Shown piece after piece: positions 22,893-32,169 of a stretch of DNA of 64,000 nt. The first letter of the stretch is position 1, and every line of letters starts with the position of its first letter. Source of the stretch: Streptomyces geranii (GTDB taxonomy: Bacteria > Actinomycetota > Actinomycetes > Streptomycetales > Streptomycetaceae). Below the pieces are notes generated by a model that saw only the letters and a list, made by a program, of their open reading frames with translations, searched no databases and had not been told where the DNA came from. The position numbers and the translations under genes are program-made. Where the stretch lies: assembly GCF_002954775.1 (NCBI RefSeq), contig NZ_PJME01000021.1, forward strand, positions 1 to 64,000, written 5' to 3'.

Positions 22893-23699
22893 ATGAGCGC
22901 TACGACATCCGCGCCCGACGGCACCGACACCTCGACGGCCGATCCCGTCGTCCGGATCATCGACCTCCACAAGAGCTTCGGTGCGGTCGAGGTCCTCAAG
23001 GGCGTCGACCTGGAGGTGCACCGCGGCCAGGTGGTCGTCATCCTCGGGCGCTCCGGCTCGGGAAAAAGCACCATGCTGCGATGTGTCAATCACCTCGAAC
23101 GCCCCTCCCGCGGCACCGTCGTCGTGGACGGCGAGGTGATCGGCTACCGCATCAAGGGCGACAAGCTGCACGAACTGTCTCCCTCGGCCATCGCGAAACA
23201 GCGCACCAGGACCGGCATGGTCTTCCAGGCCTACAACCTCTTTCCGCACATGACAGTGCTGGAGAACCTCATCGAGGCGCCGCGCCGCGTCAAGGGCGTG
23301 AACAGGGCCGAGGCCGTGGCCGACGCGATGCAGGCCCTGGAGGAGGTGGGCATGGCACACAAGGCCGACGTATACCCCAGCACCCTCTCGGGCGGCCAAC
23401 AGCAGCGTGTGGCGATCGCGCGGGCCCTGGTCATGAAGCCCAGCGTCATGCTCTTCGACGAACCGACCTCGGCTCTGGACCCCGAACTGGTCGGCGAGGT
23501 ACTGAATGTCATGAAGCGGCTGGCGACCAGCGGCATGACGATGATGGTCGTCACGCACGAGATCGGGTTCGCCCGCGGTGTCGCCGACGAGGTGGTCTTC
23601 ATGTCCGAGGGCCGGCTCGTCGAGAAGGGCCCACCGTCCCAGGTGATCGACAGCCCCGTCCACGAGTCGACGCGCACGTTCATCGACAGCATCCTCTGA
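22893..23699 (+). CDS. ABC transporter ATP-binding protein, polar amino acid (GlnQ/HisP) type
   Basis: 268 residues. Walker A GRSGSGKST near 53, Q-loop in MVFQAYNLFPHMTVLEN, signature LSGGQQQR, Walker B VMLFDEPTSALDPE and a switch His in VVTHEIGFA. All are canonical for amino acid importers. The start at 22893 follows GTGAGGA; upstream frame is non-homologous. Third and last gene of the importer operon; the next gene is convergent, with 27 bp between stops. Confidence 0.94.
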   Translation: MSATTSAPDGTDTSTADPVVRIIDLHKSFGAVEVLKGVDLEVHRGQVVVILGRSGSGKSTMLRCVNHLERPSRGTVVVDGEVIGYRIKGDKLHELSPSAIAKQRTRTGMVFQAYNLFPHMTVLENLIEAPRRVKGVNRAEAVADAMQALEEVGMAHKADVYPSTLSGGQQQRVAIARALVMKPSVMLFDEPTSALDPELVGEVLNVMKRLATSGMTMMVVTHEIGFARGVADEVVFMSEGRLVEKGPPSQVIDSPVHESTRTFIDSIL

Positions 23700-23726
23700 C
23701 CCCTCCTCCGGCTGAGGCTGGGGAAT

Positions 23727-24395
23727 TCAGATGGCGCCGCGAATGGCCTGTTCAAAGCCCTCGACGTGGCCGCGGGCGAGCTGGGCCGCCGTGTCGGCGT
23801 CACCCGCGACGATCGCCTCGATCAACGGGCCGTGCTCTTCGACGTGGCCCGCCATGTCGGACAGCCGGTCGACGAACAGGCACCAGATGCGGGTAGCCAG
23901 GTTGTCGTGGCGGACAAGGGTGTCCTCCAGGTACGGGTTGTGCGTGGCGGCGTAGATGGCGCGGTGGACCCGAAGGTCCAGGTGCATGAGTTCGGCGGCG
24001 TCGGGCCGGCGGGAATCCGCAGGCTCCAGCTGCCGGCGCAGTGCCGTCAGTGCCGCCCGGTCCGTGGCCGTGGCGCGCCGCGCCGCCTGGGCGGCGGCCA
24101 GGGGTTCCAGTTCTTGGCGAACCTCCGAGATATGGGCCAGGTCGGTGATGTTCACGTCAGTGGCGAAGGTCCCGCGCCGGGGATAGGCCGTGATGAGCCG
24201 CTCGTACTGAAGCCGCTTGAGTGCCTCACGCACCGGCGTGCGTCCGACGCCGAGGGACTGTGCCAGTTGTTCTTCGTTGATCGGCGCGCCCGGGCGGATC
24301 TCGAGCATGACGAGCCGGTCGCGGATGGCACGGTAGGCGCGTTCCGCCAGCGAGACGTCCTCGCCGCTCCCGGGCTCGGTCGCCACGTTCTGCAT
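23727..24395 (-). CDS. GntR family regulator, FadR (FCD) subfamily
   Basis: 222 residues. N-terminal winged helix (LAERAYRAIRDRLVMLEIRPGAPI, VGRTPVREALKRLQYERLI) and an FCD domain with metal-binding His residues (MHLDLRVHRAIYAATHNPYLEDTL, HGPLIEAI). AAGGGGG lies shortly before the ATG at 24395. Divergent from glyA-soxBDAG, it is the likely local repressor of that operon. It is only distantly similar to the other GntR protein in the window, and its promoter region lacks that protein's 18-bp site. Confidence 0.9.
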   Translation of the reverse strand: MQNVATEPGSGEDVSLAERAYRAIRDRLVMLEIRPGAPINEEQLAQSLGVGRTPVREALKRLQYERLITAYPRRGTFATDVNITDLAHISEVRQELEPLAAAQAARRATATDRAALTALRRQLEPADSRRPDAAELMHLDLRVHRAIYAATHNPYLEDTLVRHDNLATRIWCLFVDRLSDMAGHVEEHGPLIEAIVAGDADTAAQLARGHVEGFEQAIRGAI

Positions 24396-24443
24396 AGGGC
24401 CCCCTTGACCTGTTCTGCAAGCTCGCATACTTTACCGCAGAAG

Positions 24444-24466
24444 CTAATATATCAGTTGCTCATTAG
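24444..24466. promoter_or_regulatory. candidate operator between GntR gene and glyA-sox operon
   Basis: CTAAT and ATTAG form an inverted repeat 13 bp apart in an AT-rich stretch (about 24425-24470) between the divergent genes. It is the only clear symmetric, AT-rich element in this promoter region. Confidence 0.4.
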
Positions 24467-24489
24467 TTGGCTCTCAGGATGGTGCACAG

Positions 24490-25791
24490 ATGGCAACACC
24501 CTCGTCGACCAGCACATTCACCCGCCTCTCCAGCCCTCTCAGCGAGCTCGACCCGGAAGTCGCGGCGGCGGTGGCGGCCGAACTCCACCGCCAGCAGTCC
24601 ACCCTGGAGATGATCGCCTCGGAGAACTTCGCCCCGGCGGCGGTCATGGAGGCCCAGGGTTCGGTCCTCACGAACAAGTACGCCGAGGGCTACCCGGGCC
24701 GGCGCTACTACGGCGGCTGCGAACATGTCGACGTCGTCGAGCAGTTGGCCATCGACCGGGTGAAGGAACTCTTCGGCGCCGAGGCCGCGAACGTGCAGCC
24801 ACACTCCGGCGCCCAGGCCAACGCGGCCGCGATGTTCGCGCTGCTGAAGCCCGGCGACACGATCCTCGGCCTGGACCTGGCACACGGCGGTCATCTGACC
24901 CACGGCATGCGCATCAATTTCTCCGGCAAGCTCTACAACGTCGTGCCTTACCACGTGCGCGAGTCCGATCTGCGGATCGACATGGACGAGGTCGAGCAGC
25001 TCGCCCTCGCCCATCGGCCCAAGTTGATCGTCGCCGGCTGGTCGGCGTACCCCCGGCAGCTGGACTTCGCCGAGTTCCGGCGGATCGCCGACGCGGTGGG
25101 CGCGTACCTGATGGTGGACATGGCGCACTTCGCCGGTCTGGTGGCCGCGGGCCTGCACCCGAACCCGGTGCCGTACGCCGATGTCGTGACGACCACGACG
25201 CACAAGACCCTCGGCGGTCCGCGCGGCGGGGTGATCCTCAGCCGGGCCGACCTGGCCAAGAAGATCAACTCAGCGGTCTTCCCGGGGCAGCAGGGCGGCC
25301 CGCTGGAGCATGTCATCGCGGCGAAGGCGGTGGCCTTCAAGGTGGCGGCGGGCGAGGAGTTCCGCGAGCGACAGCAGCGCACGCTCAAGGGCGCGAAGAT
25401 CCTCGCCGGACGGCTGCTGGCCGACGACGTGGCCGAGGCCGGGATCACGGTCCTGACCGGTGGCACCGAGGTCCACCTGGTCCTCGTCGACCTGCGCGAC
25501 TCCGCGCTCGACGGGCAGCAGGCCGAGGACCGGCTGCACCGCGTCGGCATCACCGTCAACCGCAACGCGGTGCCGTTCGACCCGCGCCCGCCGATGGTGT
25601 CCTCGGGACTGCGGATCGGCACTCCGGCCCTCGCCACCCGGGGCTTTGGCCAGGCCGAGTTCCGCGAGGTCGCCGACATCATCGCCCAGGCCCTGAAGGG
25701 CGAACAGCCCGACGACGAACTGCGCGCCCGGGTCGGGAAACTCGCCGCCGCGTTCCCCCTCTACCCCCACCTGAAGGGAGGCGCGGCATGA
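24490..25791 (+). CDS. glyA: serine hydroxymethyltransferase
   Basis: 433 residues, normal length for a bacterial PLP-dependent SHMT. Motifs: LEMIASENFAP at 39-49, NKYAEGYPGRRYYGG, the PLP Lys239 in TTTTHKTLGGPRGG, and FPGQQGGPLEH. It interconverts glycine plus methylene-tetrahydrofolate and serine. As first gene of the sox operon it is a catabolic paralogue: it takes both products of tetrahydrofolate-dependent sarcosine oxidation. It overlaps soxB by four bases (ATGA). The housekeeping glyA would be elsewhere in the genome. Confidence 0.95.
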   Translation: MATPSSTSTFTRLSSPLSELDPEVAAAVAAELHRQQSTLEMIASENFAPAAVMEAQGSVLTNKYAEGYPGRRYYGGCEHVDVVEQLAIDRVKELFGAEAANVQPHSGAQANAAAMFALLKPGDTILGLDLAHGGHLTHGMRINFSGKLYNVVPYHVRESDLRIDMDEVEQLALAHRPKLIVAGWSAYPRQLDFAEFRRIADAVGAYLMVDMAHFAGLVAAGLHPNPVPYADVVTTTTHKTLGGPRGGVILSRADLAKKINSAVFPGQQGGPLEHVIAAKAVAFKVAAGEEFRERQQRTLKGAKILAGRLLADDVAEAGITVLTGGTEVHLVLVDLRDSALDGQQAEDRLHRVGITVNRNAVPFDPRPPMVSSGLRIGTPALATRGFGQAEFREVADIIAQALKGEQPDDELRARVGKLAAAFPLYPHLKGGAA

Positions 25792-27008
25792 CCAGCACGC
25801 CGTTGCCGGAGCATCCGGACTTCCTCTGGCGCAATCCCGGGCCGAAGCGCTCGTACGACGTCGTCATCGTCGGCGGCGGAGGGCACGGACTGGCCACCGC
25901 CTACTACCTCGCCAAGAACCACGGCATCACCAACGTGGCGGTTCTGGAGAAGGGCTGGCTGGCCGGCGGCAACATGGCGCGCAACACCACGATCATCCGA
26001 TCGAACTACCTGTGGGACGAGAGCGCCGCGATCTACGAGTACGCGCTCAAGCTGTGGGAGCGGCTCCCTGAGGAGCTGGACTACGACTTCCTGTTCAGCC
26101 AGCGCGGTGTCCTCAACCTCGCGCACACTCTCCAGGACGTCCGCGAGAGTGTGCGCCGCGTCAACGCCAACCGTCTCAACGGAGTCGACGCCGAGTGGCT
26201 GGAGCCGGACGAGGTCGCCAAGGTCTGCCCCATCCTCAACGTCTCCTCCCGCACCCGGTATCCGGTCCTGGGCGGCACCTTCCAGCCGCGGGCCGGTATC
26301 GCCAAGCACGACCACGTCGCCTGGGCGCTGGCCCGCCGCGCCGACGAGCTGGGCGTGGACCTGATCCAGGGCTGCGAGGTCACCGGCTTCCTAAAGGACG
26401 GCGACCGGGTCGTGGGCGTCGACACCAACAAGGGCCGCATCCTCGTCGGCCGGGTCGGCCTGGCGGCCGCCGGACACAGCAGCGTGCTGGCCGAGCGGGC
26501 GGGCGTACGACTGCCGGTGCAGTCCCATCCGCTGCAGGCGCTGGTCTCCGAGCTGCACGAGCCGGTGCACCCGACGGTCGTCATGTCGAACCACGTGCAC
26601 GTGTACGTCTCCCAGGCCCACAAGGGCGAGTTGGTGATGGGCGCGGGCGTCGACTCGTACAACGGCTACGGGCAGCGCGGCTCCTTCCATGTGATCGAGC
26701 AGCAGATGGCCGCCGCCGTCGAGCTGTTCCCCGTCTTCGCCCGCGCGCATGTGCTGCGGACCTGGGGCGGCATCGTGGATGTCAGCCCGGACGCCTCCCC
26801 CATCATCGGCACCACCCCCGTGGAGAACCTCTACGTCAACTGCGGCTGGGGCACCGGCGGTTTCAAGGCCACCCCGGCCGCCGGCTGGACCTTCGCCCAC
26901 ACCATCGCCACGGGCGAACCGCATCCGCTCAACGCCCCCTTCGCCCTCGACCGTTTCCGGACGGGCGCACTGATCGACGAGCACGGCGCCGCGGCCGTGG
27001 CCCACTGA
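25788..27008 (+). CDS. soxB: sarcosine oxidase, beta subunit
   Basis: 406 residues. The FAD site VVIVGGGGHGLATAYYLA lies at 25-42, followed by EKGWLAGGNMARNTTIIRSNY, a hallmark of heterotetrameric sarcosine oxidase. His174 in AKHDHVAWA is the likely site of covalent FMN. The beta subunit oxidises sarcosine with FAD and passes electrons to FMN and oxygen. Start ATG at 25788 overlaps glyA; the very long open frame reaching back to 23766 is not coding before this point. soxD follows after 10 bp. Confidence 0.95.
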   Translation: MTSTPLPEHPDFLWRNPGPKRSYDVVIVGGGGHGLATAYYLAKNHGITNVAVLEKGWLAGGNMARNTTIIRSNYLWDESAAIYEYALKLWERLPEELDYDFLFSQRGVLNLAHTLQDVRESVRRVNANRLNGVDAEWLEPDEVAKVCPILNVSSRTRYPVLGGTFQPRAGIAKHDHVAWALARRADELGVDLIQGCEVTGFLKDGDRVVGVDTNKGRILVGRVGLAAAGHSSVLAERAGVRLPVQSHPLQALVSELHEPVHPTVVMSNHVHVYVSQAHKGELVMGAGVDSYNGYGQRGSFHVIEQQMAAAVELFPVFARAHVLRTWGGIVDVSPDASPIIGTTPVENLYVNCGWGTGGFKATPAAGWTFAHTIATGEPHPLNAPFALDRFRTGALIDEHGAAAVAH

Positions 27009-27018
27009 GGAGGACACC

Positions 27019-27303
27019 ATGCTGCTGATCGACTGCCCATGGTGCGGGCCACGGGACGAGACCGAGTACCACTACGGGGGACAGGCCCATGTCCCCTACC
27101 CCGAGACGCCCGCCGAGCTCACCGACGAGCAATGGGCCCGGTACGTCTTCTACCGCGACAACCCCAAGGGCCCCTTCGCCGAGCGGTGGATGCACAGCAT
27201 CGGCTGCCGCCGCTGGTTCAACGTCCTGCGCGACACCGCCACCCACGAGGTACTGACCTCCTATCGGCTCGACGCACCCCGCCCCGGAGGCACCGATGTC
27301 TGA
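27019..27303 (+). CDS. soxD: sarcosine oxidase, delta subunit
   Basis: 94 residues, the usual size. The zinc site of SoxD is visible as Cys6 and Cys9 in CPWCGPR, His59 and Cys63 in MHSIGCRRWF. The FYRDNPKGPFAERW segment is family-typical. This small subunit packs on alpha in the tetramer. GAGGA lies just upstream of the ATG. It overlaps soxA by 8 bases. Confidence 0.95.
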   Translation: MLLIDCPWCGPRDETEYHYGGQAHVPYPETPAELTDEQWARYVFYRDNPKGPFAERWMHSIGCRRWFNVLRDTATHEVLTSYRLDAPRPGGTDV

Positions 27304-30157
27304 CCAGCAGTTCCGGCTCCGGCAGGGTGGCCGTATCGACCGCGGCGCCCTGCTGCGATTCACCGTCGACGGACGGGAGTCGACCGGACACCCCGGCGAC
27401 ACCCTCGCCTCGGCGATGCTGGCGAACGGTCTCGTCGAGGTCGCCCCGTCGCTCTACCGAGGCCGTCCGCGCGGCATCGTGGCCGCAGGCGCCGAGGAGC
27501 CCAACGCCTTGGTGCAGCTGGACGGTCCGTGCTCGGAGGGCATGCTCCCGGCCACGACCGTGGAGCTGTACAACGGTCTGTCCGCCACCACGCTGTCCGG
27601 GATGGGCCGGCTCGACCCGACCCCCGACCCCGCCGTCTACGACAAGAAGTACGCCCACACCGACGTCCTGGTCATCGGCGCGGGACCGGCCGGACTGGCG
27701 GCCGCCGCCGCTGCCGCCGGCTCCGGAGCCCGCGTGATCCTCGTCGACGACCAGGCCGAGTCCGGCGGTTCGCTGCTCTCGGGTGCGCGGACGGACCTCC
27801 AGTGGGTCGCCGACGTCCGAGCAGCGCTCGACGCCGCCCCCGAGACGGTCGTACTACAGCGCACCACGGCCTTCGGGTCGTACGACGACAACTACGTGCT
27901 GGCCCTGCAGCGGCGCACCGACCACCTCGGGGCCGACGCCCCCGAAGGCATCTCGCGTCAGCGCCTGTGGCACATACGAGCCCGGCAGGTGGTCCTCGCG
28001 ACCGGTGCGCACGAGCGTCCGCTGATCTTCGCCGGCAACGACCGCCCCGGGGTCATGCTCGCCGGGGCCGTGCGCTCGTACCTCAACCGGTACGGCGTGG
28101 CCGCGGGTTCACGGGCCGTGGTGAGCACGACCAACGACAGTGCGTACGACACGGTCGTGGACCTACATGCCGCGGGGATCGACATCGCCGCCGTTGTGGA
28201 CGCGCGCGCCGAGCTGTCCGACCGGGCCGCCGAGGTCGCCGTGGCGACCGGAAGGCGCGTGCTGACGGGCAGTGCGGTGGTCGGCACCGAGGGGGACGGC
28301 CGGGTCACCGGTGTCACTGTCCAGAATCTCGACGCGGACGGCCGACTCGTCGGTGAAGCGCAGTCGTTCGACGCCGACCTGCTCGCGGTCTCGGGCGGCT
28401 GGAGCCCGGTGGTGCATCTGCACAGCCAGCGGCAGGGGCGGCTGCGGTGGGACGAGGACCTGGTCGCCTTCGTTCCCGAGGGCAGTGTGCGGAACCAGCA
28501 GGTCGTAGGTGCGGCGCGGGGGACGTACGATCTCGACGGTTGTCTGTCCGAAGGGGCGAGGGCCGGAGCGCGAGCGGCGACGGACGCCGGATTCCCGGTT
28601 CCCGTGCCGGCGCTCCGCAACACGCGCTTCGTCGGCGGCCCGACGCGGGCACTGTGGCTGGTGCCCGCCCCCGACGGCGAACCCGGCGGCTGGGACACGC
28701 ACTTCGTCGACCTGCAGCGTGACGTCTCGGTCGGCGACGTCTGGCGGTCCACCGGCGCGGGCATGCACAGCGTCGAGCACGTCAAGCGCTACACCTCGCT
28801 CGGCACGGCCAACGACCAGGGCAAGACGTCCGGCGTCAACGCGATCGGCGTGATCGCCGAAGCCCTCGGCGGATCGCTGGGCGAGCTCGGCACCACGGCC
28901 TATCGGGCGCCCTACACGCCGATCGCCTTCGCCGCCCTGGCGGGTCGGGAACGCGGCGAGCTGTTCGATCCGGAGCGGACCACATCCATCCACAGCTGGC
29001 ATGTGGCGCACGGCGCGGAGTTCGAGGACGTCGGGCAGTGGAAGCGGCCCTGGTACTTCCCCCGGCCCGGTGAGGACATGGACCAGGCCGTGGCCCGCGA
29101 GTGCCGCGCGGCCCGTGAGGGGGTGGCGTTCATGGACGCCTCCACCCTGGGCAAGATCGAGATCTGGGGTACGGACGCGGGCGAGTTCCTCAACCGCATC
29201 TACACGAACGCCTTCAAGAAGCTGAAGCCCGGCATGGCCCGTTACGGCGTCATGTGCAAGCCCGACGGCATGATCTTCGACGACGGTGTGACACTCCGCC
29301 TCGACGACAACCGCTACTTCATGACCACCACGACCGGCGGCGCCGCGAACGTCCTGGACTGGCTGGAGGAGTGGCTGCAGACCGAGTGGCCAGAACTCGA
29401 CGTCCACTGCACCTCGGTGACCGAGCAGTGGTCGACGATCGCGGTCGTCGGCCCGAAGTCACGCGAGGTCGTCGCGCAACTGGCGCCCGGCGTCGATCTG
29501 TCCGCCGAAGCGTTCCCTTTCATGGCCTTCCGCGAGACCACCCTGGCCTCCGGCATCCCGGCCCGTATCTGCCGAATCTCCTTCTCCGGCGAACTCGCCT
29601 ACGAGATCAACGTCTCCGCGTGGTACGGCCTGTCCGTCTGGGAGCAGGTCCACGAGGCCGGGCGCTCGTACGCCATCACCCCGTACGGCACCGAGGCCAT
29701 GCACGTGCTGCGGGCCGAGAAGGGCTACATCATCGTCGGCCAGGACACCGACGGCACCGTCACCCCGCAGGACGCGGGCATGTCCTGGGTGGTCTCGAAG
29801 CAGAAGGACTTCGTCGGAAAGCGGTCCCACTCGCGTCCCGACACCGCCCGCGCCGACCGCAAGCAGCTCGTCGGCCTGCTGCCGGCCGACCGCACGACCC
29901 GGCTGCCCGAGGGCACCCAACTCGTCGCGCCGGACGTGCCGTTGACGCCCGAGGCCGGGCCGGTGCCGATGCTCGGCCATGTCACCTCCAGCTACCACAG
30001 TCCGGCCCTCGGCCGCCCCTTCGCCCTCGCGCTCGTCGCTGGCGGGCAGGCAAGGATCGGCGAGACCCTGCTCGCCCCCGTGGGTGAGGAACTGGTGCCC
30101 GTCGAGGTGGCCGACTTCGTCCTCTACGACCCCGAAGGGACCAGGCGAGATGGCTGA
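27296..30157 (+). CDS. soxA: sarcosine oxidase, alpha subunit
   Basis: 953 residues. Order of domains: N-terminal ferredoxin-like 2Fe-2S-fold region without the cluster (residues 1-105), an NAD-binding Rossmann domain (VLVIGAGPAGLAAAAAA near 125-140 and a second nucleotide region with ATGAHERPLIFAGNDRPGVM), then a C-terminal GcvT-like folate domain from about 570 (WKRPWYFPRPGED onward). The folate domain transfers the oxidised methyl group to tetrahydrofolate. It overlaps soxD and soxG by 8 bases each, so the operon is tightly coupled. Full length, no disruption seen. Confidence 0.96.
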   Translation: MSDQQFRLRQGGRIDRGALLRFTVDGRESTGHPGDTLASAMLANGLVEVAPSLYRGRPRGIVAAGAEEPNALVQLDGPCSEGMLPATTVELYNGLSATTLSGMGRLDPTPDPAVYDKKYAHTDVLVIGAGPAGLAAAAAAAGSGARVILVDDQAESGGSLLSGARTDLQWVADVRAALDAAPETVVLQRTTAFGSYDDNYVLALQRRTDHLGADAPEGISRQRLWHIRARQVVLATGAHERPLIFAGNDRPGVMLAGAVRSYLNRYGVAAGSRAVVSTTNDSAYDTVVDLHAAGIDIAAVVDARAELSDRAAEVAVATGRRVLTGSAVVGTEGDGRVTGVTVQNLDADGRLVGEAQSFDADLLAVSGGWSPVVHLHSQRQGRLRWDEDLVAFVPEGSVRNQQVVGAARGTYDLDGCLSEGARAGARAATDAGFPVPVPALRNTRFVGGPTRALWLVPAPDGEPGGWDTHFVDLQRDVSVGDVWRSTGAGMHSVEHVKRYTSLGTANDQGKTSGVNAIGVIAEALGGSLGELGTTAYRAPYTPIAFAALAGRERGELFDPERTTSIHSWHVAHGAEFEDVGQWKRPWYFPRPGEDMDQAVARECRAAREGVAFMDASTLGKIEIWGTDAGEFLNRIYTNAFKKLKPGMARYGVMCKPDGMIFDDGVTLRLDDNRYFMTTTTGGAANVLDWLEEWLQTEWPELDVHCTSVTEQWSTIAVVGPKSREVVAQLAPGVDLSAEAFPFMAFRETTLASGIPARICRISFSGELAYEINVSAWYGLSVWEQVHEAGRSYAITPYGTEAMHVLRAEKGYIIVGQDTDGTVTPQDAGMSWVVSKQKDFVGKRSHSRPDTARADRKQLVGLLPADRTTRLPEGTQLVAPDVPLTPEAGPVPMLGHVTSSYHSPALGRPFALALVAGGQARIGETLLAPVGEELVPVEVADFVLYDPEGTRRDG

Positions 30158-30758
30158 GTCGATCGCCGCACTGCGTACCAGCCCCGTCGCGCATCTGGCG
30201 GAACGGATGCGTGACGCCACCGTCACCGGTGCCCGCGGCGTCACGCTGACCGAGTGGCCGTACATCACGATGGTGAACCTGCGGGTCGATCCCTCGTCGG
30301 AAGCGGCCGACCGCATCGAGAAGACCCTGGGGACACCACTCCCCCAGCGCTGCGGCCACACCGCCGCGTCCGGCCCCCACACGGTCGTCTGGCTCGGCCC
30401 CGACGAGTGGCTCCTGCTGTCCCAGGCCGAAACGGCCGCAGTGGCAGCCGAGTTGCAGGAGGCGCTCGCCGGTGACCCGGGCTCGGTCGTGGACGTCTCG
30501 GCCAACCGCACCACGCTGGAGCTGAGCGGCCCGGCCGCCCGGCAGGTGCTGGAAAAGGGCTGCCCGCTGGACCTGCACCCCCGGGCCTTCGGTCCCGGCC
30601 AGGCGGTGTCGACCACGGTCGGCCCGGTCGCGGTACTGCTCTGGCAGATCGACGACGCTCCGACGTACCGCCTCCTGCCCCGCTCCTCGTTCGCCGACTA
30701 CCTGGCCCGCTGGCTCATCGACGCAATGAGTGAGTACCGCGGCCCGGCGATCCCCTGA
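30150..30758 (+). CDS. soxG: sarcosine oxidase, gamma subunit
   Basis: 202 residues. Matches SoxG (GcvT-like fold): WPYITMVNLRVDPSS, HTVVWLGPDEWLLLS, VDVSANRTTLELSGPAARQVLEKGCPLDLHP in segments, and a closing SFADYLARWLIDA. The gamma subunit completes the alpha-beta-gamma-delta tetramer. Start ATG at 30150 overlaps the end of soxA by 8 bases and its stop overlaps the next start by one base. Confidence 0.95.
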   Translation: MAESIAALRTSPVAHLAERMRDATVTGARGVTLTEWPYITMVNLRVDPSSEAADRIEKTLGTPLPQRCGHTAASGPHTVVWLGPDEWLLLSQAETAAVAAELQEALAGDPGSVVDVSANRTTLELSGPAARQVLEKGCPLDLHPRAFGPGQAVSTTVGPVAVLLWQIDDAPTYRLLPRSSFADYLARWLIDAMSEYRGPAIP

Positions 30759-31252
30759 TGGCGTTGAGCGCGTTCGACCTGTATCCGGTCGGTATCGGCC
30801 CTTCCTCCTCCCACGCGGTGGGGCCGATGCGGGTGTCAAGGCGCTTTGTCAGGCTGCTTGACGAGGAAGACATGCTGCCCTTCGTCAGCCGGGTGCGGGC
30901 CGAACTGTTCGGGTCGCTGGGCGCGACCGGTCACGGCCATGGCTCGGGCAAGGCGGTCGTACTCGGCCTTGAGGACAGGGACCCCGCCACGGTCGACACC
31001 GACCGGGCCGACGGCCGGGTCGCGCAGGTCCGGGAGAGCAGAACGCCGCTTCTGGCCGGCAAGCATCGGATCGGCTTCGACTGCCCACGGTGCGGTGACT
31101 TCCGGTCCCTCAGAACCCCTGCACACAGCGGAACGTCCCGCCCGTCATCGCGAAGGCCACGCCCGGACCGGAGCAGCTCCCCGTGTCGGTGTCCGCGTCG
31201 TGGGTCGCGGTGGCGGTGGTCCCGGCGCCGGAGGCGAAAGCGTACGCGGTGA
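30758..31252 (+). pseudogene. sdaA: truncated L-serine dehydratase (beta-domain start only)
   Basis: The first 105-110 residues match the start of the iron-sulfur L-serine dehydratase: FDLYPVGIGPSSSHAVGPMR, then RAELFGSLGATGHGHGSGKA and VLGLEDRDPATVDTD. From about base 31085 the frame becomes Arg/Ser-rich read-through of the opposite-strand gene. The family is about 455 residues, so the 4Fe-4S cysteines and most of the enzyme are missing. In the sox operon this enzyme would turn serine into pyruvate. It overlaps soxG by one base, so it was once the operon's last coupled gene. Confidence 0.88.
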
Positions 31253-32129
31253 AGCCCTTGCCCGTCGCCGTGGCAGTCGCGGTGGCGCCCAGGCTCGCGA
31301 ACGCCCTTACCACGGCGGCGAGTCGGGCGATGGCGCTGGCCGTGCTGCCCGCGTCCTCGGCGCGAGCGAGGGCGAAGCTGTCGCCGCCGGTGGCCTGGGC
31401 CGAGGCGAACGCGCCCTTGCCCGTGGCCTGGGAGTCGGCGGAGTTGCCGTCACCGCCCTGCGCACTGCCGGAAGCGCGGGCGCCTGACCTGCTCCTGACG
31501 GAGGCGGTGTTCCGGTCCCCGTCGAGCGCGCCGGCCTGCGCGACCGAGTCCTTGCCGCCGGAGTCCGCGGTGGCGCTGTTGCGGTCGCCGTTGCCCGCGG
31601 CGGAGAAGGCGCAGGCGTTGTCGGGTGTGCCGACACAGCCGTCGGCGTCGGCGGTCGCGGAGTTGTCGTCGCCGTTGGCGGCGCTGGCGTTGGCGAAGGC
31701 ATCGGGCCCGTCGGCGCGTGCCACGGCCGAGTTGCTCCTGGTGCCCTGTTCGCCCTCGTCGTTGACGCCGGAGCGGGCCAGGGCGCCGGCGCCGCGGGTC
31801 GCCGTGGCGAAGGAGGAGTTGTCGTCGCTGGTGAGCTTGGATTTGCCGTCGTCGAAGAGGGCGAGCGAACCGGCCACCGCGCCCGCGGTCGAGCCGTCGC
31901 CGTTCGCGTCGGCGGACGCTCGATTACGTGTGCCGCCGAGGGCGTAGGCCTCGCAGGAGGCGTTGCCCTTCTGGCGGACGTCGGCTCCGTCGGCCTGTGC
32001 GCATGCGTGGGTTTCCTGCTTCTCGGGCACCGTCTGAGGCGCCCCCGTGTTGCATGCGGCGAGCAGGGCCGCGCCGAGGACGGCCGTGGCACATCTGAGG
32101 AATCGGGACGTGACTCGGTTCGTCCGCAT
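31110..32129 (-). CDS. repetitive Asn/Ala/Gly lipoprotein, unknown function
   Basis: 339 residues. A lipoprotein signal peptide ends LLAAC (Cys26). Residues 45-300 are degenerate repeats of the form GDxNSATAxAxG (for example NGDDNSATADADG, GDRNSATADSGG, GDGNSADSQATG), with few large hydrophobics. The C-terminus has two cysteines flanking a short segment (GSCSGPGVAFAMTGGTFRC) and ends in GF, like the paralogue next door. GAGAGAGGA precedes the ATG. Repeats of this kind suggest a solenoid or flexible surface fibre; the family name is not known to me. It runs into the truncated sdaA from the other side. Confidence 0.8.
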   Translation of the reverse strand: MRTNRVTSRFLRCATAVLGAALLAACNTGAPQTVPEKQETHACAQADGADVRQKGNASCEAYALGGTRNRASADANGDGSTAGAVAGSLALFDDGKSKLTSDDNSSFATATRGAGALARSGVNDEGEQGTRSNSAVARADGPDAFANASAANGDDNSATADADGCVGTPDNACAFSAAGNGDRNSATADSGGKDSVAQAGALDGDRNTASVRSRSGARASGSAQGGDGNSADSQATGKGAFASAQATGGDSFALARAEDAGSTASAIARLAAVVRAFASLGATATATATGKGFTAYAFASGAGTTATATHDADTDTGSCSGPGVAFAMTGGTFRCVQGF

Positions 32130-32169
32130 GGCGCGGTCCTCTCTCGTGGGGGGCTTCAGGAAGTGCTGG

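Noticed and set aside
23766..27008. A 1080-residue open frame on the plus strand
   Set aside because: Only the part from 25788 is SoxB. The rest is read-through opposite the GntR gene and out of frame with glyA; it has no homology.
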